Notes: a model not told the origin generated them from the sequence alone. A DNA stretch of 64,000 nt from Tepidimonas fonticaldi (GCF_007556755.1 NZ_VJOO01000005.1:62001-126000), one strand, 5' to 3'. Counted from the first letter of the stretch, positions 42,194 through 53,378 are shown. Numbers and translations are program-made.

Positions 42194-43398
42194 CGAAACG
42201 GCGAGTGCGCCTGCAGCGCCGCACGGTAGTGCTCCGTCGCGGCGCGCTCGCGGACCAGGTAGTCCCCCACCGCGTCCGCAAAAGCGGGGTGCGCCAGCCA
42301 GTGGCGGCTGTGCACCACCGCGGGCAACAGGGCGCGGGCGATTTTGTGCTCGCCCTGGGCGCCGCCCTCGAAGCGCCCGACACCATGCGCCAGACACCAG
42401 GCCAGTGGTTGGTAGTAGCACGCCTCGAAGTGCAGGCAATCCACGCGTGCCATCGCGCCCCAATACCGGCCATAGGCTGCGGCGGGTGACGCGCTGTCGT
42501 CGCTGAGGGCGACCAGGCTGGCCGCGATGGGGGTGCCCGCGGCATCGCGGGCGGTAAACATCAGCCACGCATCCGGCAGGGCCGCGCCGACGGCGCGGAA
42601 AAACGCTTCGTTGAGGTACGGCGGATTGCCGTGCTCCCGGTAGGTCTGCCGATAGCAGCGGGTAAAGAACGCCCAGTCCTCGGTCGTGATGTCGGCTCCC
42701 CGGCGCGCCTCGAAGGTTACCCCGGCGTCGGCCACCTTGCGCCGCTCCTGGCGGATTTTTTTGCGCTTGTCGTGGCTCAGGCTGGCCAGAAAGTCTTCCC
42801 AATCGGCAAACGCCCCGCCGCGTGCCGGATGGCGGTTGTGCCAGTGGAATTGCACCGTCTCGCGGGCCAGCAGGTCGGATGCATCCGCTGCGGCCCAGTC
42901 GGCGGCCGTGCCCAGCAGCACATGCAGCGAGGACAGGCCCTGGGCGCGGGCATGGGCCAGCAGCGCCCGCACCAGCGCGGCGCGCGCGGCGGCGTCCCGG
43001 GCGAGCAGGCGCGGGCCCGCCACGGGGGTGAAGGGCACCGCCACCACGCCCTTGGGGTAATAGCGCACCCCATGCCGGTGGTGGGCCTCGGCCCACGCCC
43101 AGTCGAACACATACTCGCCGTAGGAGTGCGTCTTGACGTACAGCGGTGCGGCGGCGACCAGCGCGCCATCCGCACGCGACCACAGCGTCACCCAGTGCGG
43201 CGCCCATCCGGTGGCGGCCGTTGCGCAGCCGCTGTCGTGCAGCGCCGCCAAATACTCGTGGCGCATGAACGGCCCGCAGGCCTGGCCATCCGGCTGGGCG
43301 TGCAGCAGCGCGTTCCAGGCGTGGGCCGGCACCGCATGCGGATCGTGCACGACTCGGGTGACATAATCCGCGCTTTCAGAGGACGTCGGGGCATCCAT
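42169..43398 (-). CDS. DUF482 / FemAB-related GNAT-like protein
   Basis: Protein of the COG3146 family, related to FemAB/GNAT acyltransferases and often annotated as peptidoglycan-biosynthesis-like or GNAT N-acetyltransferase; function is not established. Conserved segments are [17 protein letters not shown] and the C-terminal [18 protein letters not shown] 43398 gives 409 residues, but it overlaps the nadE ATG on the opposite strand and has no Shine-Dalgarno. GTG 43350 is an alternative start. Confidence 0.82.
   Translation of the reverse strand: MDAPTSSESADYVTRVVHDPHAVPAHAWNALLHAQPDGQACGPFMRHEYLAALHDSGCATAATGWAPHWVTLWSRADGALVAAAPLYVKTHSYGEYVFDWAWAEAHHRHGVRYYPKGVVAVPFTPVAGPRLLARDAAARAALVRALLAHARAQGLSSLHVLLGTAADWAAADASDLLARETVQFHWHNRHPARGGAFADWEDFLASLSHDKRKKIRQERRKVADAGVTFEARRGADITTEDWAFFTRCYRQTYREHGNPPYLNEAFFRAVGAALPDAWLMFTARDAAGTPIAASLVALSDDSASPAAAYGRYWGAMARVDCLHFEACYYQPLAWCLAHGVGRFEGGAQGEHKIARALLPAVVHSRHWLAHPAFADAVGDYLVRERAATEHYRAALQAHSPFRQAPCAPA
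43359..43367 (+). promoter_or_regulatory. Extended -10 for nadE (TGA-CATAATC)
   Basis: TGA then CATAAT and C, 29 bases before the nadE ATG, inside the 5' end of the opposite-strand gene. The TGn extension may compensate for the absence of a clear -35. Confidence 0.45.
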
Positions 43399-45088
43399 GG
43401 CGATCAAGATCGGGGTGGCGCAGTGCAATTTCGTGGTGGGTGACCTGGCCGGCAACGCCCGCCGCATCGTCGACGCCGCGCACGCGGCCCATGCCCAGGG
43501 CGTGCAGGTGCTGCTGACGCCGGAACTGGCCATTTGCGGCTACGCCGCCGAAGACCTGTTTTTGCGGCCCGCGTTCGTCGATGCCTGCGATGATGCCGTG
43601 CAATCGGTCGCCGCGCAGACGGCGGGCTTGAAGGGCCTGCACATCGTGGTGGGACAGCCGCTGCCGGCGCCCGGTACAGCCGCGCCGTCCGTTGGGCGCA
43701 GCGTCGGCCGCACACCCTGCCTCAATGCCGCGAGCGTGCTGTGCGAAGGCCGCATCACCCATCGCTACGCCAAGCGCGAGCTGCCCAACTACCAGGTGTT
43801 CGACGAGCGGCGCTATTTCGTGCCCGGCGACCGGCCCTGCGTCTTCGAGGTGGCCCATGCCGGGCGCACCCACCGTATGGGATTGCTGATCTGCGAGGAC
43901 GCCTGGCACACCCGTCCGGCGGCCGAAACGGCGGATGCGGGCGCCGACGTCCTCTGTGTCATCAACGCCTCGCCGTTTCACATCGGCAAGGGCGATGAAC
44001 GCGAGCGCGCCATGCGCGAGCGCGTCCTGCAAACGGGGCGGCCCCTGGTGTATGCCCATCTGGTCGGTGGGCAGGACGAAATCGTCTTCGAGGGCCGCAG
44101 CTTCGCGCTGGATGCGCGCGGCGCGGTGGCGGCCCGCGCGCCCAGTTTTGCCGAGGATTTGCTGGTCGTGGAGCTGGACGACGGCCCCGGCGGCCGGACG
44201 GTGCGCGGGTCCATTGCGCCGGAGCCGTCGACCGAGTCGGACCTGTGGCACGCGCTGGTGCTGGGCACGCGCGACTATGTGCGCAAAAACGGCTTTCCCG
44301 GTGCCATCATCGGCCTGTCGGGGGGCATCGACTCGGCGCTGGTGCTGGCCATTGCCGTCGACGCGCTCGGGCCCGACGCAGTGCGGGCCGTGATGATGCC
44401 GTCGCCGTACACGGCGGACATCTCGTGGCTCGATGCGCGCGAGATGGCGGCCCGGCTGGGCGTGCGCTACGACGAGATCGCGATCGGGCCCATCTTCGAG
44501 CGGTTTTTGGCCGCGCTCGATCCGCTGTTCGAAGGTCGGCCGGCCGACACCACCGAAGAAAACCTGCAGGCGCGCATCCGCGGCACGCTGCTCATGGGGC
44601 TGTCCAACAAGTTTGGCCACATCGTGCTGACCACCGGCAACAAGAGCGAGATGGCCACCGGTTACTGCACCTTGTATGGCGACATGGCGGGCGGCTTTGC
44701 CGTCATCAAGGACGTCACCAAGACCTGGGTCTGGCGGCTGGCGCGCTGGCGCAATGCGAACGACCCCTTCGGCCGCGGGCGGGATCCGATTCCCGAGCGC
44801 ATCATCACCCGCCCGCCCAGCGCGGAGCTGCGCCCGGACCAAAAGGACCAGGACACCCTGCCGCCCTACGATGTGTTGGACGCCATTGTCGAGCGCTACA
44901 TGGAAAACGACCACAGCCCGGCGGAAATCGTCGCCGAGGGCTACCCCGCCGCGGCGGTGGAGCAGGTGGTGCGGCTGATCCGCGTCAACGAATACAAGCG
45001 TCGCCAGGCGCCGGTGGGTATTCGCGTCACGCACCGCAGCTTCGGCAAGGACTGGCGCTACCCCAACACCAACCGCTGGCGGGGGTGA
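43397..45088 (+). CDS. nadE: NAD+ synthase, glutamine-dependent
   Basis: Amidates nicotinic acid adenine dinucleotide to NAD+, using ammonia from glutamine. An N-terminal nitrilase-fold glutaminase (E43, K126, C166 as the catalytic triad; C166 in LLICEDAW) is fused to a C-terminal synthetase with the PP-loop SGGIDSA near residue 309. It is 563 residues long. ATG 43397 gives [12 protein letters not shown]. Confidence 0.96.
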   Translation: MAIKIGVAQCNFVVGDLAGNARRIVDAAHAAHAQGVQVLLTPELAICGYAAEDLFLRPAFVDACDDAVQSVAAQTAGLKGLHIVVGQPLPAPGTAAPSVGRSVGRTPCLNAASVLCEGRITHRYAKRELPNYQVFDERRYFVPGDRPCVFEVAHAGRTHRMGLLICEDAWHTRPAAETADAGADVLCVINASPFHIGKGDERERAMRERVLQTGRPLVYAHLVGGQDEIVFEGRSFALDARGAVAARAPSFAEDLLVVELDDGPGGRTVRGSIAPEPSTESDLWHALVLGTRDYVRKNGFPGAIIGLSGGIDSALVLAIAVDALGPDAVRAVMMPSPYTADISWLDAREMAARLGVRYDEIAIGPIFERFLAALDPLFEGRPADTTEENLQARIRGTLLMGLSNKFGHIVLTTGNKSEMATGYCTLYGDMAGGFAVIKDVTKTWVWRLARWRNANDPFGRGRDPIPERIITRPPSAELRPDQKDQDTLPPYDVLDAIVERYMENDHSPAEIVAEGYPAAAVEQVVRLIRVNEYKRRQAPVGIRVTHRSFGKDWRYPNTNRWRG

Positions 45089-45127
45089 GCGGGTGGGGCG
45101 ACCCGAAACCCCGCCCCGGTATGGTAG

Positions 45128-45556
<429 letters not shown>

Positions 45557-45568
45557 TTCCGCGCCCCG

Positions 45569-45589
45569 GCCCACCCGCGGCGGGTGGGC
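45569..45589 (+). terminator. Hairpin between glnB and the convergent LOG gene
   Basis: GCCCACCCG and CGGGTGGGC form a perfect nine-pair stem with a three-base loop, 12 bases after the glnB stop and directly against the stop of the opposite gene. The following bases TCAAATCTGTTG are only mildly T-rich. Confidence 0.5.
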
Positions 45590-46192
45590 TCAAATCTGTT
45601 GAAACTGGGCCTGCACCGAGCAGCCCGCGGCCTCGACGAGGCGCGGCAGCAAGATGTTCGGGTCGGCGCCCACCGTCACCAGGTCCATCTGCCAGCCGCT
45701 GACGAAGCCGTCTGCCACCGTCTGCGCCAGAAAGCGCAGCAACGCATCGTAGTAGCCGTCCGCATTCAGGATGCCGACTGGCTTGTCGTGGTAGCCCAGC
45801 TGGCGCCATGTCCACACCTCGAACAGTTCCTCGAAGGTGCCGATGCCGCCGGGCAGCGCCAGGAAGGCGTCGGCCCGCTCGGCCATCATCTGCTTGCGCT
45901 GGTGCATCGTCTGCACCACGTGCAGCTCGGTGCAGTCGCGTTTGGCAAACTCGCGCTCCACCAGACTTTCGGGAATGATGCCGACCACCGTGCCGCCAGC
46001 CGCCAGCGTCGCGTCCGCCACTCGGCCCATCAGCCCCTGGTTGCCGCCCCCATAGACCAGCCGCCCGCCGTGGCGGCCGATCCAGGTGCCCACGGCCTCG
46101 GCCAGCGGCAGAAAGCGGCCGTCGGCGCCGGGGCGCGAGCCGCAATAAACACACAACGAAAAAGGCGGATCGTCCGGGCGGGGGGTGTTCAT
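45590..46192 (-). CDS. LOG-family protein (TIGR00730), nucleoside-5'-monophosphate phosphoribohydrolase
   Basis: 200-residue lysine-decarboxylase-like fold protein. The LOG motif PGGIGTFEE is at 114-122 and the phosphate-binding YGGGNQGLMG begins at residue 47. Members split N6-substituted AMP or other nucleoside monophosphates into base and ribose phosphate; in plants and some actinobacteria they release cytokinins. The bacterial role here is unknown and probably concerns nucleotide housekeeping. Confidence 0.88.
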   Translation of the reverse strand: MNTPRPDDPPFSLCVYCGSRPGADGRFLPLAEAVGTWIGRHGGRLVYGGGNQGLMGRVADATLAAGGTVVGIIPESLVEREFAKRDCTELHVVQTMHQRKQMMAERADAFLALPGGIGTFEELFEVWTWRQLGYHDKPVGILNADGYYDALLRFLAQTVADGFVSGWQMDLVTVGADPNILLPRLVEAAGCSVQAQFQQI

Positions 46193-46224
46193 GCGTGTCG
46201 GCGGGCGTACAGGGCGGGCGCGAT

Positions 46225-46770
46225 TTAGGCGGCTTTGGCGATGGAGCGCGCGGGGCGGCTGTCGACCAGCCGAGTGCCGGCCCAGGCGTCGTGCCAGAAC
46301 TGCCGGTCCGGGTGAAAGCGCGCCAGCACCGCCCAGATGGCGATCCAGCCGCCCAGCAGCACCACGGCTTCCAGCGCGGGCCAGCCCATGGCCTCGCGCA
46401 GCGCCAGCGGCGGCAAGAACCACGACCACGACAGCAGATAACGCAGCAGGGCGCGCGCCTGCGTCAGCGGCCGTCCCTGGCGGTCCACCACGCGGATGTG
46501 CCAGGTTTTCATGGCCAGCGTCTGGCCCTTGTGCCAGAACCAGGTGAAATACACCCCCAGCACGACGAACAAAAAGGCCTGTTGCAGGTGCCGGTTGTCC
46601 AGCGCGTGGCGCGTCTGGGTCAGGGCCGAAAACAGGTAACCCGCGATGAACACCACGCCGAACAGCAGCATGCCCTCGTAGAGCCAGCAGGCCATGCGGC
46701 GCGGCAGCGACGGGGTCGGCAGCCGTTCGATCGTGGCGGTCGAGTTGGGGGCGGCGGGGGATGGGGGCAT
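46225..46770 (-). CDS. RDD family membrane protein
   Basis: 181-residue RDD-domain protein with about four hydrophobic helices. The N-terminal RR-x-x-C-x-x-Y-like element is [17 protein letters not shown], and the [13 protein letters not shown] loop is typical. Function of the family is unknown (some members are Na+/H+ antiporters). The start at ATG 46770 ([11 protein letters not shown]) is more plausible than an upstream ATG at 46893 that would lie over the ilvB promoter. Confidence 0.8.
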   Translation of the reverse strand: MPPSPAAPNSTATIERLPTPSLPRRMACWLYEGMLLFGVVFIAGYLFSALTQTRHALDNRHLQQAFLFVVLGVYFTWFWHKGQTLAMKTWHIRVVDRQGRPLTQARALLRYLLSWSWFLPPLALREAMGWPALEAVVLLGGWIAIWAVLARFHPDRQFWHDAWAGTRLVDSRPARSIAKAA

Positions 46771-46887
46771 GCGCGCGGCGGGGAAGCGGTCGGGGCCAGA
46801 GAAAACCGGTCGGTCATTGTCGCATGTCCCGTTCGTGCCCCCGGTGCGGAAAAAATCCGGCCGGGGCGCGGAGTTTGCATGCTGCAG

Positions 46888-46896
46888 TGCCATAAT
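46888..46896 (+). promoter_or_regulatory. Extended -10 (TGC-CATAAT), candidate ilvB promoter
   Basis: TGC followed by CATAAT in the 280-base gap between the RDD gene and ilvB. It would give a leader of about 150 bases. I searched that leader for an amino-acid-rich peptide and a terminator and saw neither. Confidence 0.45.
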
Positions 46897-47050
46897 GGGG
46901 GTCGGTATTCATCATTGCCAGCCCGAAACGGGTCAAGGTCGCGGATCAACCGCCATGGCCTTGGCCTCAAGTCCCAAAGCCGCCTCACAAGGGCGCGATC
47001 GAGGGGCACCGGAGGTTTTTCGTCAGAGAAATACTGAAAGGTTGTTTGCC

Positions 47051-48829
47051 ATGGAAATCAACAAGGCCGAAATCGCATCCGCCGCGGCTGCTGCCAGCCA
47101 GCCCCCCGCCGCCGAGCTCATGGGTGCGGAGGTGCTCGTCAAGTGCCTGCAGGCCGAAGGCGTGAAATACGTCTGGGGCTACCCGGGCGGCGCGGTCCTC
47201 TACATCTACGACGCGCTCTACAAGCAAGACAGCATCCAGCATGTGCTGGTGCGCCACGAACAGGCGGCCGTGCATGCCGCGGACGGGTACGCCCGCGCCA
47301 CCGGCGAAGTCGGCGTGGCGCTGGTCACCAGCGGTCCGGGCGTGACCAATGCCATCACCGGCATCGCCACGGCGTACATGGACTCCATCCCGATGGTCAT
47401 CATCACCGGGCAGGTACCCACGGCCGCCATCGGCCTGGACGCTTTCCAGGAGTGCGACACCGTCGGCATCACCCGGCCCATCGTCAAGCACAACTTCCTG
47501 GTCAAGGATGTGCGCGATCTGGCCAGCACGATCAAGAAAGCCTTCCACATCGCGCGCACCGGCCGTCCCGGGCCGGTGGTGGTGGACATTCCCAAGGACG
47601 TGTCCTTCAAGAAGACCGCGTTCACCGGCTATCCGGAAAGCGTCACGATGCGCTCCTACAACCCGGTGCGCAAGGGGCACGGCGGCCAGATCCGCAAGGC
47701 GCTGCAACTGCTGCTGAGCGCCAAGCGGCCTTACATCTACACGGGCGGCGGCGTCATTCTGGGCAATGCGGTGCCCGAGTTGCGGCAGCTCGTGGACCTG
47801 CTCAACTACCCCGTGACCAACACCCTCATGGGCTTGGGGGCGTTTCCGGCGACCGACCGGCGCTTCCTGGGCATGCTGGGCATGCACGGCACGTTCGAGG
47901 CCAACAACGCCATGCAGAACTGCGACGTGCTGCTGGCGGTGGGGGCGCGTTTCGACGATCGCGTCATCGGCAACCCCAAGCACTTCGCCCAGATCGAGCG
48001 CAAGATCATCCATATCGACATCGACCCGTCCAGCATCTCCAAGCGCGTCAAGGTGGATGTGCCCATCGTCGGGGATGTCAAGGACGTGTTGACCGAGCTG
48101 ATCGCGATGGTGCGGGAAAGCCCGGTCCGTCCGGACGAGCGGGCGCTGGCCGCCTGGTGGGAGGCGATCGAGGGCTGGCGCTCTCGCGACTGCCTGCGCT
48201 ACGACCGCGACAACACCGACGTGATCAAGCCGCAGATGGTCATCGAAACCCTCTGGAAAATGACCAAGGATGTCGAGGCCTACATCACCTCGGACGTCGG
48301 TCAGCACCAGATGTGGGCGGCGCAGTTCTACAAGTTCGACCAGCCGCGGCGCTGGATCAACTCGGGCGGCCTGGGCACCATGGGTGTGGGCATCCCTTAT
48401 GCCATGGGCATCAAGCTGGCCAAGCCCGAGGCCGAGGTGTTCTGCGTGACGGGGGAAGGCTCGGTGCAGATGTGCATCCAGGAGCTGTCCACCTGCCTGC
48501 AGTACAACACGCCGATCAAGATCCTGTCGCTGAACAACCGCTACCTGGGCATGGTGCGCCAGTGGCAGGAGATCGAGTACTCCGGCCGCTACAGCCACTC
48601 CTACATGGACGCGCTGCCCAACTTCGTCAAGCTGGCCGAGGCCTACGGGCATGTCGGCCTGCTGGTGGAGCGGCCGCAGGACGTCGAGCCCGCGCTGCGC
48701 GAGGCGCGCAAGCTCAAGGATCGCACGGTGTTCATCGACTTCCGCACCGACCCGACCGAAAACGTCTGGCCCATGGTGCAGGCGGGCAAGGGCATCACCG
48801 AGATGCTGCTCGGCAGCGAGGACCTGTGA
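47051..48829 (+). CDS. ilvB: Acetolactate synthase large subunit
   Basis: ThDP enzyme that starts valine, leucine and isoleucine synthesis by condensing pyruvate units. The catalytic Glu is E70 in [15 protein letters not shown]. The FAD/domain linker [13 protein letters not shown] and the ThDP motif TGEGSVQM...LSLNN are present. It is 592 residues long. ATG 47051 is used; the frame stays open upstream to ATG codons that lack family similarity. Confidence 0.97.
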   Translation: MEINKAEIASAAAAASQPPAAELMGAEVLVKCLQAEGVKYVWGYPGGAVLYIYDALYKQDSIQHVLVRHEQAAVHAADGYARATGEVGVALVTSGPGVTNAITGIATAYMDSIPMVIITGQVPTAAIGLDAFQECDTVGITRPIVKHNFLVKDVRDLASTIKKAFHIARTGRPGPVVVDIPKDVSFKKTAFTGYPESVTMRSYNPVRKGHGGQIRKALQLLLSAKRPYIYTGGGVILGNAVPELRQLVDLLNYPVTNTLMGLGAFPATDRRFLGMLGMHGTFEANNAMQNCDVLLAVGARFDDRVIGNPKHFAQIERKIIHIDIDPSSISKRVKVDVPIVGDVKDVLTELIAMVRESPVRPDERALAAWWEAIEGWRSRDCLRYDRDNTDVIKPQMVIETLWKMTKDVEAYITSDVGQHQMWAAQFYKFDQPRRWINSGGLGTMGVGIPYAMGIKLAKPEAEVFCVTGEGSVQMCIQELSTCLQYNTPIKILSLNNRYLGMVRQWQEIEYSGRYSHSYMDALPNFVKLAEAYGHVGLLVERPQDVEPALREARKLKDRTVFIDFRTDPTENVWPMVQAGKGITEMLLGSEDL

Positions 48830-48905
48830 CGCCATCGCGGCGGGCGGCCCCCGGTGTGGGGATGGCCCGCTGGCGACGAATCCGAGGAATCTATTGACCG
48901 CCAAG

Positions 48906-48927
48906 CCCGCCCCTTACCGGGGGCGGG
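48906..48927 (+). other. GC hairpin between ilvB and ilvN
   Basis: CCCGCCCC (48906-48913) pairs with GGGGCGGG (48920-48927) around a six-base loop, 30 bases before ilvN. It lacks a T run, so read-through is expected. It may stabilise mRNA ends or tune the subunit ratio. Confidence 0.35.
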
Positions 48928-48957
48928 GGAGGGCGGCCGAAAAGAGGAATCTCACCC

Positions 48958-49449
48958 ATGAAACACATCATCGCCGTTTTGCTGGAAAACGAGGCCGGGG
49001 CCCTGTCGCGCGTCGTCGGGCTGTTCTCGGCGCGGGGCTACAACATCGAGTCGCTCACCGTCGCCCCGACCGAGGACCCGTCGCTGTCGCGCATGACGAT
49101 CCAGACGACGGGCTCGGACGACGTCATCGAGCAGATCACCAAGCACCTCAACCGCCTGATCGAGGTCGTCAAGGTCGTCGACCTGACCGAGGGCGCCTAC
49201 ACCGAGCGCGAGCTGATGCTGGTCAAGGTGCGCGCGGTCGGCAAGGAGCGCGAGGAGATGAAGCGCATGGCCGACATTTTCCGCGGCCGCATCATCGACG
49301 TGACCGAGAAGAGCTACACCATTGAGCTCACCGGCGACCAGGCCAAGAACGATGCCTTTCTGCAAGCCATCGACCGCAGCGCCATTCTGGAAACGGTGCG
49401 CACCGGTGCCTGCGGCATCGGCCGCGGCGAGCGCATTCTGCGCGTCTGA
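48958..49449 (+). CDS. ilvN: Acetolactate synthase small (regulatory) subunit
   Basis: 163-residue regulatory subunit that activates IlvB and confers valine feedback inhibition. The N-terminal ACT domain (IIAVLLENEAGALSRVVGLF) and the C-terminal ALS_ss_C domain are both present. Also called ilvH in proteobacteria with this length. 128 bases after ilvB, 30 before ilvC. Confidence 0.96.
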   Translation: MKHIIAVLLENEAGALSRVVGLFSARGYNIESLTVAPTEDPSLSRMTIQTTGSDDVIEQITKHLNRLIEVVKVVDLTEGAYTERELMLVKVRAVGKEREEMKRMADIFRGRIIDVTEKSYTIELTGDQAKNDAFLQAIDRSAILETVRTGACGIGRGERILRV

Positions 49450-50496
<1,047 letters not shown>

Positions 50497-50530
50497 TGGA
50501 TCGCCGGCCGGTGGCCGGCCGCTCCCTCCC

Positions 50531-50572
50531 CAACGCCCGCGTGCGGCACGCCGTGCCCGTGCGCGGGCGTTG
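50531..50572 (+). other. Long stacked hairpin between ilvC and pssA
   Basis: CAACGCCCGCG (50531-50541) and CGCGGGCGTTG (50562-50572) form a perfect 11-pair stem, and the loop contains a further GGCAC/GTGCC stem. A second seven-pair hairpin (GCCGGCC/GGCCGGC, 50503-50519) precedes it. No T run follows, so it is either a non-canonical terminator or an RNA processing/stability element. Confidence 0.45.
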
Positions 50573-50673
50573 TCGCATGCGGGGGCGCGTGGGCCGTCCC
50601 GCGTGGGCGTACACTTGCGCTCGGCCCGCGCGCTCGCCGCGCCGGGACAGTCCCCTCGCAGTGGCTTTGGTTC

Positions 50674-51477
50674 ATGCTCGACGGATCTGACATTCCCCCC
50701 ACCTCGGAGGCGCCGCGGCGCGCCAAGGGCATTTATGTCCTGCCCAACCTGGTGACGCTGGCGGCGTTGTTCGGTGGCTTTTACGCCATCGTGATGGCCA
50801 TGAACGGCCGCTACGACCTGGCCACCAGCGGCATCTTCGTGGCGATGGTGCTGGACAGCCTGGACGGCCGCATCGCGCGCCTGACGCACACGCAAAGCGC
50901 GTTTGGCGAGCAGATGGACTCGCTGTCGGACATGGTCTCGTTCGGCGCGGCGCCCGCCTTGGTGGCCTACGAGTGGGCGCTGCGCGACCTGGGGCGCTGG
51001 GGCTGGATCGCGGCGTTCGTGTACTGCGCCTGTGCGGCGCTGCGGCTGGCGCGCTTCAACGTCAACACGCACGTGGTCGACAAGCGCTACTTTCAGGGTC
51101 TGCCGTCGCCGGCGGCGGCGGCGCTGGTGGCTGGCTTCATCTGGCTGGCCACCGACGCCGGCCACGACGGCGACGGGCTGCAGTGGGCACTGTTCGGGCT
51201 GACGCTGTACGCCGGGCTGACGATGGTGACCAATGTGCCGTTCTACAGCTTCAAGGACCTGAGCCTCAAGCGCAGCGTGCCCTTTGCGACGCTGGTGGCC
51301 ATCGCGCTGGGCATCGCCGTCATCAACATCCACCCGCCGACGGTGCTGTTCGCGCTGTTCGTGCTGTACGGTCTGTCGGGCTACGTGGTCTACGGCATGC
51401 GCAAGGCCAAGGGCAAGCCGGCGAGTGTGCTGTCCACCTCCACCGACGAGCCGGACGAGCGCGGGCTGCACGACTGA
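50674..51477 (+). CDS. pssA: CDP-diacylglycerol-serine O-phosphatidyltransferase
   Basis: Makes phosphatidylserine, precursor of phosphatidylethanolamine. The CDP-alcohol phosphotransferase motif is D64-G-x2-A-R-x8-G78-x3-D82-x3-D86. Several transmembrane helices and a charged C-terminus follow. It is 267 residues, type II (integral membrane) form. Many relatives have psd between ilvC and pssA; psd is absent here. Confidence 0.93.
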   Translation: MLDGSDIPPTSEAPRRAKGIYVLPNLVTLAALFGGFYAIVMAMNGRYDLATSGIFVAMVLDSLDGRIARLTHTQSAFGEQMDSLSDMVSFGAAPALVAYEWALRDLGRWGWIAAFVYCACAALRLARFNVNTHVVDKRYFQGLPSPAAAALVAGFIWLATDAGHDGDGLQWALFGLTLYAGLTMVTNVPFYSFKDLSLKRSVPFATLVAIALGIAVINIHPPTVLFALFVLYGLSGYVVYGMRKAKGKPASVLSTSTDEPDERGLHD

Positions 51478-51565
51478 GCGGCGCGGCGCAGGCCATCGCG
51501 GTGATCGTCATGGTCTATCGCCCATCCATCGCGCGCCCCGTGCCGCTTGTGTTACATTGAAGTCC

Positions 51566-51622
51566 ATGGAATTCGCGTCGATCCGCCTACTGCTGCTACC
51601 CCGTTGCGGGCAGGCGGTTTAG
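51566..51622 (+). CDS. leuL: leuA leader peptide (attenuation control)
   Basis: An 18-residue open frame, [18 protein letters not shown], contains four consecutive leucine codons CTA-CTG-CTG-CTA, including two of the CTA type. It ends 19 bases before a strong intrinsic terminator that precedes leuA. This is the layout of ribosome-mediated attenuation: ribosome stalling at Leu codons when leucyl-tRNA is low would favour an antiterminator. Its Shine-Dalgarno is weak (GAAG). Confidence 0.75.
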   Translation: MEFASIRLLLLPRCGQAV

Positions 51623-51641
51623 CGCGCGTTTCCAAACCCCC

Positions 51642-51677
51642 ACGGCCCGCATGCCCCCGCTGCGGGCCGTTTGTTTT
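51642..51677 (+). terminator. Attenuator terminator of leuA
   Basis: ACGGCCCGC (51642-51650) and GCGGGCCGT (51662-51670) form a perfect nine-pair stem with an 11-base loop, followed by TTGTTTT. TTGCGGGCA (51604-51612), within the leader frame just after the Leu codons, could pair with TGCCCCCGC in the loop region as an antiterminator. That pairing is inference. Confidence 0.75.
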
Positions 51678-51728
51678 GCCGGCAGCGCATGGGCAGCGAC
51701 CACAGCCACCCCTAGCAGGAGTTCCGCC

Positions 51729-53270
51729 ATGACCGACAAGCTGATCATTTTCGACACCACCCTGCGCGACGGCGAGCAGTCCCCGGGCGCCTCGATGACC
51801 AAGGACGAAAAGCTGCGCATCGCGCGCCAGCTCGAGCGGCTGCGCGTCGATGTGATCGAGGCGGGCTTTGCGGCCAGCTCCAACGGCGACTTCGAGGCGG
51901 TCAAGGCGATTGCCGACACGATCAAGGACTCCACCGTTTGCTCGCTGGCCCGGGCCAACGACCGCGACATCGCGCGGGCGGCCGAGGCGCTGCGCGGCGC
52001 CAACCGCGCGCGCATCCACACCTTCATCGCGACGTCGCCGCTGCACATGGAAAAGAAGCTGCGCATGACGCCCGACCAGGTGCTGGAGCAGGCGCGGCAG
52101 GCGGTGCGCTTTGCGCGAAACCTGTGCGCCGACATCGAGTTCAGCCCCGAGGACGGCTACCGCAGCGAGGTGGACTTCCTCTGCCGCGTGCTGGAGACGG
52201 TGATCGCCGAAGGGGCGACGACCATCAACATCCCGGACACCGTCGGCTACGCGGTGCCGGAGTTGTACGGCCATTTCATCAAGACCCTGCGCGAGCGCAT
52301 TCCCAACTCCGACAAGGCGATCTGGAGCGTGCACTGCCACAACGACCTGGGTATGGCGGTGGCCAACTCGCTGGCCGGTGTCAAGATCGGCGGGGCGCGT
52401 CAGGTCGAATGCACGATCAACGGCCTGGGGGAGCGGGCGGGCAACTGCTCGCTGGAGGAGATCGTCATGGCGGTCAAGACCCGCCGCGATTACTTTGGGC
52501 TGGAGGTCGGCATCGACACCACGCAGATCGTGCCCGCCAGCCGCATGGTCAGCCAGACCACGGGCTTCGTCGTGCAGCCGAACAAGGCGGTGGTGGGGGC
52601 GAATGCGTTTGCGCACGCCAGCGGCATCCACCAGGACGGCGTGCTCAAGGCGCGCGACACCTACGAAATCATGCGCGCCGAGGACGTGGGCTGGAGCGCA
52701 AACAAGATCGTGCTGGGCAAGCTGTCGGGGCGCAACGCCTTCAAGCAGCGCTTGCAGGACCTGGGCATCGAGATGGAGTCCGAGACGGACCTCAACACGG
52801 CCTTTGCCAAGTTCAAGGAGCTGGCCGACCGCAAGGCCGAAATCTTTGACGAGGACATTCTGGCGCTGGTCAGCGACGAGAGCGTCACGCCGGAGAAGGA
52901 ACAGTACGGGCTGGTGTCGCTGTCGCAGCATTCCGAGACCGGCGAGCGCCCGCACGCGCGAGTCGTCTTCACCATCGACGGTAAGGAGTATGTGGGCGAG
53001 GCCGACGGCAACGGGCCGGTGGATGCGTCGATCAAGGCCATCGAGTCGCACGTCAAGAGCGGCGCGGAGCTGCTGCTGTACTCGGTCAACGCCATCACCA
53101 GCGGCTCCACCGAGTCGCAGGGCGAAGTGACGATCCGCCTGCAGCACGGCGGTCGCGTGGTCAACGGCGTCGGGGCCGATCCGGACATCGTCGTCGCGTC
53201 GGCCAAGGCCTATTTGTCGGCCCTCAACAAGCTGCACAGCAAGGTCGATCGCGTCGCCGCGCAGGGCTGA
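51729..53270 (+). CDS. leuA: 2-isopropylmalate synthase
   Basis: First committed step of leucine synthesis. The signature [16 protein letters not shown] is at the N-terminus, the metal motif HCHNDLGMA near 203, and the C-terminal LeuA allosteric domain for leucine feedback follows from about residue 390. It is 513 residues from ATG 51729, with AGGAG (51717-51721) 7 bases upstream. Controlled by the attenuator just before it. Confidence 0.97.
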   Translation: MTDKLIIFDTTLRDGEQSPGASMTKDEKLRIARQLERLRVDVIEAGFAASSNGDFEAVKAIADTIKDSTVCSLARANDRDIARAAEALRGANRARIHTFIATSPLHMEKKLRMTPDQVLEQARQAVRFARNLCADIEFSPEDGYRSEVDFLCRVLETVIAEGATTINIPDTVGYAVPELYGHFIKTLRERIPNSDKAIWSVHCHNDLGMAVANSLAGVKIGGARQVECTINGLGERAGNCSLEEIVMAVKTRRDYFGLEVGIDTTQIVPASRMVSQTTGFVVQPNKAVVGANAFAHASGIHQDGVLKARDTYEIMRAEDVGWSANKIVLGKLSGRNAFKQRLQDLGIEMESETDLNTAFAKFKELADRKAEIFDEDILALVSDESVTPEKEQYGLVSLSQHSETGERPHARVVFTIDGKEYVGEADGNGPVDASIKAIESHVKSGAELLLYSVNAITSGSTESQGEVTIRLQHGGRVVNGVGADPDIVVASAKAYLSALNKLHSKVDRVAAQG

Positions 53271-53282
53271 GCGGGCGTTGCG

Positions 53283-53311
53283 CCGGGGCCGGGCGGTGGG
53301 CGCGGCCCCGG
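53283..53311 (+). terminator. Possible terminator after leuA
   Basis: CCGGGGCC (53283-53290) pairs with GGCCCCGG (53304-53311) around a 13-base loop, followed by TGTTGTGG. The stem is strong, the T tract poor. Confidence 0.45.
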
Positions 53312-53366
53312 TGTTGTGGAAACGGCTCAAAAATTTTGCCTAACACGGTGTCGAAAAGGGTGTTTT

Positions 53367-53378
53367 GAGCGATCGCTC
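53367..53378. promoter_or_regulatory. 12-base palindrome upstream of the endopeptidase gene
   Basis: GAGCGATCGCTC is a perfect palindrome. It lies 3 bases before a TATACT (53382-53387) that resembles a -10 box, where a repressor or activator could act. No -35 is recognisable at normal spacing. Confidence 0.4.

Noticed and set aside
46897-47050. A possible ilvB attenuator leader
   Set aside because: No short peptide rich in Val, Ile or Leu and no terminator hairpin was found in this leader.
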